DNA of 64,000 bases from Amoebophrya sp. A120. Lineage: Eukaryota; Sar; Dinophyceae; Syndiniales; Amoebophryaceae. The DNA lies in assembly GCA_905178155.1 (NCBI GenBank), contig CAJINV010000016.1:186001-250000 (forward strand). The letters run 5' to 3'. Below are positions 57,201 to 64,000 of the stretch, one piece after another. Positions within the stretch are counted from its first letter, which is position 1, and each line of letters begins with the position of its first letter. A program made the translations under genes and the position numbers. Below the pieces are notes generated by a model. It searched no databases, was not told where the DNA came from, and saw only the letters and a list, made by a program, of their open reading frames with translations.

Positions 57201-59358
57201 CCGATGTGGCGGCGTAGGTGCGCAGCGTGGAGGTTTCCGGAATGCGGAGGCCGACAACTTGGCGACTCGAAGAGAATTGTTGTCGTTGCGCAGCAGCGAC
57301 CTCTGCTGCTTCGCTTTCTTGGTGCCACATGGCTCTGTCGAGCACCGTCAGGGCGGACGAGTCGGGCGGCGCACTGCTCCCAGGAGCACGACCAGGAAAA
57401 CCTCCACCTCCTCCAGGCTGTTGTCTCAGTTGTACCCCCTGCGGTGGCAGACCGAAAGAAAAATTATTTTCGAGGAACAATTCCAGTACTATCTCGGAAT
57501 CCAGGCCTGCGGATATTGTGAGGAAAAATCCCCCCTCCCCATACCAAACCGGGATACTTCTGAAAATTTGTGATGCTGATTTGAGACCGCCACTCGTCGC
57601 TGTATTGCATGAAGGCAAATCTACAGGCTCCGAGCGCGTAGGCCGAAACCTGTCTACTCAGGCTTGATATGGGCCTGCAGTCCTCGCCAGCAAGACAAAT
57701 CTGATTTGTGTACACAAATCCAGCATCAGACACATCGTTTTGATATGGGGAGGGGGGATTTTTCCTTACGATAGCGGACATACTAGTCGGACTCGTGATC
57801 ACCATGTGTCTCGGGTCGGATAAGTGGCCAAAGTGCCATTTGTGTTCCCGGAAGAGCCAGGTGAAATACAGTTCGATGATGCCCTGCAAATCGTAGTCCG
57901 CTTGCGTCGGTTCGATGGCGTCTCGCAGCTTATGCACTGCAAACATGTCTGAGTCTGGGTCTCCTGAAAATCCCTGTAATGCACCACCAAGCATATTAAC
58001 AGATTTTATCGTTGCTTTTTCATTCCTAATCCTATTCGTTTCCCGCATGAAGAGAAACTGCGTTTTTGCAAGACAGGCATCAAGAGGACCTCCTCCTGGT
58101 CGGTGCGCACTACAGAGCTTAGACCAGCAAAGCTATAATAGCTATGCCAGACTAGCATGACAAAAAATATCACAGTCTTTCAGACGTCGATCCGGACATA
58201 TTTTTGCAGTGGATACAGCTGCTGTGTTGTCCAAAGCGGGACGCGGTAGAATTGCTGTTGCCGCGAGTTTGGTATGCATTGAAAGTATGTCTGGGTCTGG
58301 AAACTTGTGATGCTGAATGGCCAAAATTGAACAGCAGCAGTCTTCTTTCTTAGTGCAGTTGCCAAGCATGACAAGTATTATGGGCGCCCCTTCATGGTGC
58401 ATAGCGCGCATTACAAAGACAGAGACAAACTCCAGTTTTGCATGACAAAAAGGGTCGTCGCGCTTGTGTTAGTCATGCAACGCAGACTCTACAGGAATTA
58501 CACGACGAGACAAGCAATACAAGTTCCACTTGCAACATCATCCCAGACCCAGATATAACATTTGCACTGCATACTTGCCTGCTGGCCTCCTCGCCGGGGT
58601 CCTCCTCCAGCTGCGTCGGTTCGTCTTGCTGATCCTGCCTCTTGCGACTGTGCTCTGCGCCCTGGTTGCGCTCGCGCTTGCTGGTGGGGTCGAAAAGATG
58701 AAGATCCGTCGCCCTCCAAATGAACGCGCTGGAGCGCTTCTTGTAGCTCTTGAACGGTAGAGGCCGCGGGTCCTTCCGCTTGTCGTCCTGGCGGCTGCGC
58801 CGGTTCTGTTCCGCTTCCGCCCGAGGGTGCACCAGTCGGTTGCTGCGGCTGACGCTGAGTGTCCTCTTGTTGTTGCGAAGTAGCGCCACGTGCTGCTTGA
58901 CTGGTCCCTCCTGCTGTTGGAGGTCCCAGCACTGTCGGGGGACCGGCGGGTGCGGGTTGTTGTGACAGATTTTGCCGAGAGTCGTGATCCAATCGCCCCT
59001 TCACATGTTGCACTGCCGCCGAGGCGGGGCTTCTTGATGTTCTTCTACGCGAGGAAGCAGCCGCGCTGGAGTTTCTTGTTCTACTACGCCCCGGCCCCGT
59101 ACGTCCACCATCACCACGACGAGGATCAATATCCCGCTGCGGAGTACTAGAAGCAGCGGTCACAGCAAGGACTGGCCGAACAACCGAACTCGTCGCGATG
59201 AAAGAACTAAGGGGTAGTTCAAATAAACCAGCCGAAATAAGAAAACGTCCCAGTAAAACTAGCTGTGCCAAGGCGGACGTATGAAACCGCGAGGACCTCC
59301 ACAGCGCGGAGCCGACGTTCCGCCGAGAAGCAGGCGCAGGTCGTACTAGCGGTGCCAT
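42266..59358 (-). CDS. Giant protein of about 3,600 aa, unknown family, 24 introns
   Basis: From the ATG at 59356-59358 to the stop at 42266. Removing 23 introners (each with one 5-bp repeat) and one GT-AG intron leaves 10,809 coding bases, exactly divisible by three, with no internal stop on any junction I checked. The N-terminus has a hydrophobic stretch near residues 29-54 (LVLLGRFLISAGLFELPL). Globular parts alternate with long disordered ones: a poly-Gln tract near 53.05 kb, an acidic Ser/Asp tract near 50.6 kb, and a very Lys-rich segment near 46.1-46.26 kb. Two similar motifs, HLCTCGLPRW and HVCACGMPHACC (45.56-45.72 kb), could bind a metal. The C-terminal 400 aa are rich in charged helices (EKTEKLQLMKDYIQEKSRK). 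I recognise no family. The rapid alternation of domain and linker suggests a scaffold, which is inference. Confidence 0.75.
43462..43787 (-). other. GT-AG intron, possibly an old introner
   Basis: Minus-strand borders GTATCCACGA and GCATAG. Joining ...LAQM to AGQVPQ... keeps frame. The 3' part ends TTTTTTGCAATGCATAG like family A/B tips, but there is no 5-bp duplication and the other arm is lost. Confidence 0.65.
44087..44349. mobile_element. Introner family B
   Basis: TATGGCTTGCAAATATGTCT to GACCCAGACATTTTTGCATT then TGATA; exact repeats TCCCG (44082-44086, 44350-44354). Excision gives ...ALAHFGIPEYHW... in frame. Confidence 0.95.
44510..44839. mobile_element. Introner family H
   Basis: TATCAGGGTGCACTACATCC to GTTGATGTGCACTCTCATA; flanks TTCGG and TTCGA differ at one base. 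Excision gives ...HNRSKKRQGK... in frame. Confidence 0.88.
44956..45319. mobile_element. Introner family D, old
   Basis: TATCCTGAGTAAAAACGTCC against GGACGTTTCTGCGCAGGATA. Flanking 5-mers CGAGA and TGACT match at only two bases, yet taking the element plus five bases joins ...TNSQ to HFGHL... in frame. Confidence 0.8.
46962..47223. mobile_element. Introner family B
   Basis: TATCAAATGCAAAAGTGTCT to GACCCAGACATTTTTACATT then TGATA; exact repeats TTCCG (46957-46961, 47224-47228). Excision gives ...LVSEFGKKND... in frame. Confidence 0.95.
47271..47425. mobile_element. Introner family A
   Basis: TATCCTGTGCAAAAGTATCG to TTTTGCAATTCATA; exact repeats CGTCT (47266-47270, 47426-47430). Excision gives ...KPDETGRHVL... 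in frame. Confidence 0.95.
47564..47711. mobile_element. Introner family A
   Basis: TATGAACTGCAAAACAAGTA to TTTTACACAGGATA; exact repeats TCACT (47559-47563, 47712-47716). Excision gives ...GLFSEFFGAA... in frame. Confidence 0.95.
47762..48075. mobile_element. Introner family F
   Basis: TATGGAAGCGTCAGGTTTGA to TCAACTCTGACACATCCATA; exact repeats GCGAT (47757-47761, 48076-48080). Nearly the same core as the copy at 6088-6394. Excision gives ...DLQIAREAL... in frame. Confidence 0.95.
49462..49723. mobile_element. Introner family B
   Basis: TATCAACTGTAAAAACGTCT to GACCCAGACACTTTTACATT then TGATA; exact repeats CTAGC (49457-49461, 49724-49728). Excision gives ...SGELVPRSES... in frame. GT-AG is possible here. 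Confidence 0.95.
49838..50110. mobile_element. Introner family B
   Basis: TATGAACTGCAAATATGTCT to GGGATATTTGCAATGCATA; flanks TCTCT and CCTCT differ at one base. Excision gives ...HIWQRFSAVF... in frame. Confidence 0.92.
50158..50363. mobile_element. Introner family I
   Basis: TATCCAAGAAAAAAAGTTCG to ACTTTTTTCTCTCCATA with inner GTCACGATCACT/AGTGACTGTGAC arms; exact repeats GCCCC (50153-50157, 50364-50368). Excision gives ...TFRGLRAAM... in frame. Single copy in the window. Confidence 0.9.
51322..51647. mobile_element. Introner family D, old
   Basis: TATCCTGTGCAAAAACGTCG to GGGGACGTCTTTACACAGGATA. Flanking 5-mers CGCGC and CCCAG match poorly, but element plus five bases joins ...RCW to ADTVD... 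in frame. GT-AG is possible. Confidence 0.82.
52344..52631. mobile_element. Introner family H
   Basis: TATGAAAGTGCACAACTCGA to GCTGTGCATTCTCCTA; flanks CACGC and CTCGC differ at one base. Excision gives ...EPYGEPSANA... in frame. Confidence 0.85.
53483..53758. mobile_element. Introner family E, old
   Basis: TATGGAGTTCCCAAGCGTTA to ACCGTTTGAGAATCCCATA. The flanking 5-mers have decayed, but removing the element plus five bases joins ...LLQG to KANLF... in frame. Confidence 0.82.
54094..54251. mobile_element. Introner family A
   Basis: TATCCTGTGCAAAAGTATCG to TTTTGCAATGCATA; flanks CCAGG and CCAGA differ at one base. Excision keeps the frame (...QGFW|DTYL-type junction). Confidence 0.92.
54801..54999. 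mobile_element. Introner family A, divergent
   Basis: TATGCATTGCAAGCAAAAGA to CATGCTTTTGCGATGCATA; flanks TGCTT and CGCTT differ at one base. Excision gives ...VPKRLRKQH... in frame. Confidence 0.88.
55393..55671. mobile_element. Introner family D
   Basis: TATCCTGAGTAAAAACGTAC to GGGGACGTTTTTACACAGGATA; exact repeats GTGGT (55388-55392, 55672-55676). Excision gives ...AAPQQHAQ... in frame. Confidence 0.94.
55750..55898. mobile_element. Introner family A
   Basis: TATGAACTGCAAAAGTATCG to TTTTGCATTTCATA; flanks CGACT and CGCCT differ at one base. Excision gives ...LLTEAGRQAA... in frame. Confidence 0.93.
55985..56134. mobile_element. Introner family A
   Basis: TATGCATTGCAAAAGTATCG to TTTTGCAAAGCATA; exact repeats TTCTG (55980-55984, 56135-56139). 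Excision gives ...EWRAEKVAAI... in frame. Confidence 0.95.
56191..56450. mobile_element. Introner family B
   Basis: TATCAAATGTAAAAATGTCT to GACCCAGACACTTTGCATTT then GATA; exact repeats GTTTC (56186-56190, 56451-56455). Excision gives ...GHMGNTRRTS... in frame. Confidence 0.95.
56569..56903. mobile_element. Introner family D
   Basis: TATCCTGTGGAAAAACGTCC to GGACGTAGCTTTTCCTCAGGATA; flanks CGTCT and CATCT differ at one base. Excision gives ...PITVDDAQDG... in frame. Confidence 0.92.
57514..57773. mobile_element. Introner family J
   Basis: TATTGTGAGGAAAAATCCCC to GGGGGGATTTTTCCTTACGATA; exact repeats GCGGA (57509-57513, 57774-57778). Excision gives ...TSMSAGLDSE... in frame. Single copy in the window. 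Confidence 0.93.
57931..58215. mobile_element. Introner family B
   Basis: TATGCACTGCAAACATGTCT to GGACATATTTTTGCAGTGGATA; exact repeats CAGCT (57926-57930, 58216-58220). Excision gives ...TTQQLRDAIE... in frame. Confidence 0.94.
58273..58573. mobile_element. Introner family B
   Basis: TATGCATTGAAAGTATGTCT to ATAACATTTGCACTGCATA; flanks TTTGG and CTTGC match at three bases. Excision gives ...GQQASSRQQQF... in frame. Confidence 0.88.
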
Positions 59359-62198
59359 GATTACAGAGCTACAGGGTCCTCGGCGCTGCAGGTGGCTTGT
59401 TCTTCCTTCCTCTTTGACGTTGATGATCATGAGAATGTGAATGCTGCCAGGAAGAATTGTAAGTAAATGTTGTTTATTTTGGTGGTCGGATGGTGGAGAG
59501 GTTTTAGAAGACGACTCGGCCGCGTGCAAGCACAAAAAAGTTTCTTTATCCTTGAAGAAAAAGTTCGTACTTACACTTCTTGTAGACGAGAATAGTTGTA
59601 GTTGTAGTTTGCTCAAAACTGATGAACCATATGCATTTATCAGACACCACTAAGAACGACCGAGGAAGAACTTCTACTTCTTTGTGTTTTTGCACTACGA
59701 GTACTCCGTAGTTTTGATTTATCGTTTTATTGGAAAAGCAGAAGTTGAAAGTGCTACTACTTGTACTTCGTCAAGATCATACAAATAAACGAGCTTCTCC
59801 ACCCAGAGTAAGCGAAAACTTCCTTCAATTGACTGTTGATTGAGGTTGCAATCACGCAAATACTCGGAACATCCACTTCCGCTAGTTATCAAAGAGAAAA
59901 AGCAATGTCGAAAACCTCTTCGCTATCTACTTGATGATCGATGAAAACACTAAGTTTATTTTTGGGGAACACTTTTCACAAGGGGCAGTGTGAGTGTGTT
60001 TTAGGGAGTGTCTCTTGAAGATGGGTATGATTTAACAACTGAAAATGATCCTCCTCGTCGTACTCCTTGCTTCTAGTAGATCGCTTATTTATTTAGACTT
60101 GAAAAGTAGAGCTACAAGATAAACAAAGCGGATTTGTATCTGTATGTGTTCCCGATAAGGCAGTAAACAGTTTTACGTGTTTACTTGCGTCCAGGTTCAC
60201 AACCTGCAGTTCGAGTGTGTGTGTAGCGAAACAGTGTCAAGTCATCTTAAACGTTGACGGTGATTCTCGAAACTTATTCATACGATTTGCGAGCACTACC
60301 ATGCATCGGGGTGAACAATTCGGTCACCCTCTCGCGACGCCAGACATGATCTTGCCAAGATCTTCAGATCCGAATGTTGTGGTGACCGTGATCATGCTAC
60401 AGCAAATTTAACGAGTGTCGGCAGAGATACCGAACGGGAACGACCGAGCTCGTGTTGTATCATCTTTTCGCATCTTCGCATACGCATATCAGATACCGAT
60501 ACAACTTTTATCCAAAACAACAACCAGGGTGGTACCAACAACATTTTGTGATCCTTACAGTGCTCGTTCTTGATCCTCCTCTTCCAGAAGATCTGATTTT
60601 TTTCCAGTGCGACGCTTTTTTGATCCTCGTTCGAGTTGTGATCTTCGGATGAGTACTTATCGATGTCGAGCACTACTTCCACTTATCTGCTTAGGGGGGG
60701 GCAGAAGTTGCGGCCACATCTACAAAATCCGAGCTGTTTGGAACAACAAGAAGGCGAGGGAGACTGGAGGATAAAAACGATTCGCAAGAACAGTTTCGGT
60801 TTGCAAGATCCAGATGATAGATGAACACGGCTATAACAATTACTGACAAAGATTGGCGAGTTGTCATATGCAACGATAATGAAACACATCTAGATGTAGG
60901 TCGTTTATAAAAAAATGCGGGGGAAGTGATACTTTTTCTTCTTGTTGATCGTGTTGTCCTCGTCTTTTACATTGCACATGCGGCGTACAGCTCGATTTCT
61001 TTCGCTCCTCCGAAAAGAAATAACTGACCGCACAATTAAAAATACCTCCTGTAAAAACACAAGCAGGCGCTTTTTCTTCGAAACGAGGCGCAGACTACAG
61101 GACGACACGATGTTGATGATTAAGATTTACACGGCAAATAAACTTAATAAATTTAAAAAATATACGAATTGATTTCATTATCAAAGCACAAAAAAATCGG
61201 CGATGGGATTGAGACACTAAACTAGGAGATAAGGACGCAAATATTTAATTAGGGATATTTAGTTAGAGCTGGGGTACCGCCGTTGCCTGAACAACCCCAA
61301 ACGTGAGCTTGATCGGCGCTAAGACAAGACGTTGTGGCTCTGGCTTCAGATCTCCTTATTATGAGAGAAATACAACAATAAGCATAGCAAAGTAAACTAA
61401 CCATAAAAAACTAATGAAAAAAACTGAAAACCTTATTATATCGGTGACAAAAAGAAAATGTTGATGGGACTTGGAAGTTCGCAAACGTAATAAAGCTTCG
61501 GGGGGCTCCTCGTAGTACACTGTCTTTGCATTTCAGCACTAGAATGCCAGTATAACGACAACAAGTCGCCTTGATTACACTAATGCAAATGCTTCTTGGA
61601 AGATAGAAGACGACAAAGTTGTCAATATTCCTACAGCGCCTCTTCGAAAAATATTGCTATTTCGTACTTCCACTTCGTCTTGGTTTTTCCTTATTTCTCG
61701 CCTCCTCGCCCCGTTTCTGCCTGGCCAGCGCTACAGACTGGTTAATATTCAATTATGTTGCTTTTTTTGTAGAAGACGAGCGCAATACTTCTACAGCGCC
61801 TCGCCGAAGTTTTTTCGTGTTTCGCGCCTCATTTTAGAGCTGCCGCATTTATCGACTCCGCGCTACTGACTGGCGGCCAGCGCTACTTACACAAACACAC
61901 TCCAACATTTTTATGCGAAGGGGGATACCCATGTTCGCAGACGTCGGAATGGCAGTGAGTTTCTTGCTTTGATGTTTTTCGTCAAAGTAGTGCTAATAGT
62001 AGTTACCTCTTGCTTTACTGCTTTTGCACTGTTTTTCCATCTCTCTCTATGCTTTTGTACTTCTAACTTGTTGTAATTGTACTACTAGAGGAGCTCCTGC
62101 AAGTACAAGGGAGTCTCATCTTCGGTTTTTCTCATCGAAGATAGCTTGCTTGGTAGAGACGAAGAAGTAGACCTGAACCATTGCGAGGATGAAATCGG
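59359..62198. other. AT-richer gene-poor spacer
   Basis: Upstream of the giant gene. Short frames on both strands have no recognisable content and no introner arms are visible. It should hold the giant gene's leader and the 3' region of the gene ending at 62199. Confidence 0.55.
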
Positions 62199-62997
62199 TT
62201 AAAGCGGCCGGTGTCCATCGCCCCTCGAAACAACTTGACGAGATGATATTCCAGCATCTCGGGACCGTTTTTTCCCGCTTCGCGCGAGGGGTTTCATGGC
62301 CGCGGACTCGTTGGGCCACCGATTGCTCGGATGCAGGGGGGACGTTTCGTCCTGCACAAATGTCTTGGGTAGATGATGATCTAACCCTTTCAGGCGGCCT
62401 CGTAGAAATTTACAACTTTTCGCCAGACTCTCGAAGATGGCAGGATTGGTTTTGCGGATCGCTCCTGCGATTTCGCTTTCGGAAGGGGGGTCTCCTGGTG
62501 GTGAAACCAACTTCTCCCTGTACGAGTCGAAAGCGTTGATCGCGTCTTCAGCCTCGCTGATAGCTTTTTTAAGCTCTTCTTCAGCAAGCTCGCATTGAGT
62601 TTTTTGAGCATCAGTTAAACTTTGGCTCCCCTCGCGCGCTGCTTCAATAGAGTCTTTCACGTTTATCGCTTGCGCCTTGAGGTCGCGAACATGAACCAGA
62701 AGGGCATATTCCGCGGTCAGAATCTCCGACTGCAGTTTTTTTTGAGCCGATTTGAACTCCTCCATGGCACCTCTAAGCTTTTTGTCTGCTTCGGCCAAAT
62801 AACGAGCGAAAAATTGGTCCTGCGTAAGCACATCATCTCGCTTTTCATCTGATTCAAAAGAAAATTTGTCAGTCTGCAGCACGTTGATAAGCAATTGAGC
62901 TTCCACGAGGTCTTCTTTCGCAGCATCAGCATTCGGAGTGGTCGAGCTAGCCTGATGTGTCGGGCCTGGGTCAGGTCGGTCAACAGCACCTCCAAGC
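62199..62997 (-). CDS. Coiled-coil protein, 5' part unresolved
   Basis: The final exon encodes 265 aa, starting after a likely 3' splice site (ATTTATTGACAG) at 62998. It reads GGAVDRPDPGPTHQASS, then EDLVEAQLLINVLQ. A long charged heptad-like region, with AEADKKLRGAMEEFKSAQKK and EEELKKAISEAEDAINAF, indicates a coiled coil over roughly 130 residues. The tail is basic. Just upstream (63010-63130) another frame contains VIFGFLHCLGAAAARLTVCE, which looks like a signal peptide cleavage region. It lacks an ATG and I cannot find a 5' splice site in the right phase, so the first exon is left open. Function unknown; a secreted or vesicle coiled-coil protein is possible if the signal exon belongs to it. 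Confidence 0.55.
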
Positions 62998-63453
62998 CTG
63001 TCAATAAATTCAATTTAATGATGTCCCAGGCATCCTCGCAAAGCCGAGGTTCGCAGACGGTCAAACGGGCTGCGGCTGCGCCAAGACAATGCAGAAATCC
63101 GAAAATGACGCGAATTAGCCAGATTGGTGCCAAGGGATGGCTTGTCTGTTACACGAGCGTACATGTGCGCATCCGCAAAGGACCTGCTTCGATTGTCATG
63201 CACAATACAAATGTTGCGCTGCTTGTTATCCTTGTGTTTGTAAAACTAGGTGCCGAATGCCCCCAATCGCATTAACATCTGGCACAGCATAGAAAAGAAA
63301 CAAAAGGCATGCTTCTGCACCGTGCTCAAGCTCCTGTTGCCGCAGACAAGAATAGGACGCAACCCCTAGAATGGCTTCGCTGCGATCATGTAGACTTACC
63401 AGTACGCTGCCGCGCGAATGGGGTCTATGACTCTCCGGTAAAGCTGCAAACCA

Positions 63454-63512
63454 GGGACCCTGGGACCAGGGACCCTGGGACCAGGGACCCTGGCCTGCGA
63501 ACCAGGGACCAT
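63454..63512. repeat. 15-bp tandem repeat
   Basis: About three and a half copies of GGGACCCTGGGACCA, the later ones degenerate. Confidence 0.85.
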
Positions 63513-63599
63513 TGGACCCGGGAACCCCCCGGACCGAGGACCTACGGGCCAGGAACCCTACGGACCAGGTGCGTACTCCGGGAGCCGGGTGCTTGCCCT

Positions 63600-64000
63600 G
63601 GCTGTGAGCCGGGGGGCCGGTGCTCCGGAGTTTCGCGTGAGGCAGCCAGTCCGGCCTGCCGCCAAAAGGCCAGGCCGGGCGTCAGACGGACAGGCCGAGC
63701 GCAAGACGGCCACACAACATGGCACCAGACGGCCAGAGCGGGCGCCTGTCAGGAGCGAGGCTAGACTGACGGCCCCGGCGCCAGGCGGCCAGACCTGGCG
63801 CCGCACGGCCACACCGGGCGTCAGACGGCCAATGCCAAACTGGGCGTCCTCGGGCGGTTAGATAAAACTGGCGCCAGCCGGCCGGAGGGAGTGCGCGTCA
63901 GGCGGGCAGACCTGGCGCCAAGTGGCCGGGCGGAGTGCGCTGCGGGCGGCCGGAGTCCGCGTCAGGCGCGGTTGCTGGAAGCCCGGTTCGTAGGGCCCTG
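63600..64000. repeat. GC-rich degenerate satellite-like repeats
   Basis: Repeated words such as GGCGTCAGACGGCCA, GGCGCCAAGTGGCC and CAGACCTGGCGCC at irregular 20-30 bp spacing, running off the window. No coding potential beyond composition effects. Confidence 0.6.

Noticed and set aside
1-58573. Recurrent short peptides such as QKYRTRIN and KYVWVWK in many small open frames
   Set aside because: They are translations of family A and B introner arms, not a protein family.
1-64000. CRISPR-like spacing of repeats
   Set aside because: The repeats are dispersed inverted-repeat elements inside eukaryotic genes, with no regular repeat-spacer array.
1-64000. Ciliate-type genetic code
   Set aside because: TAA, TAG and TGA all terminate genes and none occurs inside the spliced frames.

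Overview
This window reads as nuclear DNA of a protist. Nine protein genes can be supported and all lie on the minus strand, packed head to tail (as little as 37 bases between stop and next start). Most are cut by short elements with inverted-repeat ends that must be removed exactly to keep the frame. One-way gene order plus masses of introner-like introns without GT-AG borders best fits a dinoflagellate, particularly a parasitic Syndiniales lineage such as Amoebophrya. That placement is inference; no rRNA, spliced leader or organelle gene is visible. The genetic code is standard, since genes end in TAA, TAG or TGA with no internal stops.

The dominant feature is a set of 52 elements in ten sequence families (A to J, names mine), about 110 to 360 bp long. 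Each starts TAT and ends ATA, has inverted terminal repeats, and is flanked by a 5-bp target-site duplication (32 exact, 15 with one mismatch). Wherever coding sequence can be followed across one, removing the element plus one copy of the 5-bp repeat restores the frame. By hand count six introner-bearing genes then have coding lengths divisible by three. Only about five of the elements could use GT-AG. A smaller set of ordinary GT-AG introns coexists with them.

Layout, in transcription order right to left. 62.2-63.0 kb: 3' part of a coiled-coil protein gene. 42.3-59.4 kb: an unrecognised protein of about 3,600 aa with 24 introns, 23 of them introners. 35.0-39.9 kb: an 1,118-aa probable helical-repeat (FASTK/HPR-like) protein. 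34.3-34.9 kb: a 120-aa possible PEN-2-like membrane protein. 33.5-34.3 kb: a PTRHD1-type peptidyl-tRNA hydrolase-like protein. 32.4-33.1 kb: a 94-aa cysteine-containing protein visible only after two introners are removed. 25.9-31.7 kb: a 1,945-aa membrane protein in one uninterrupted exon. 18.4-23.5 kb: a pentameric ligand-gated ion channel-like protein. 8.3-15.7 kb: a secreted cysteine-rich protein with EGF-like repeats and a thrombospondin type 1 domain. 0.1-4.8 kb: a Ser/Asp-rich protein running off the window.

GC-rich islands of unknown origin lie at 13.7-14.25, 16.65-17.7, 24.1-25.75 and 63.4-64.0 kb. AT-richer gene-poor DNA fills 4.8-8.3, 39.9-42.3 and 59.4-62.2 kb. No shared pathway links the genes; several encode surface or membrane proteins. 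No transposase is present, so the introners here must be moved, if at all, by enzymes encoded elsewhere.
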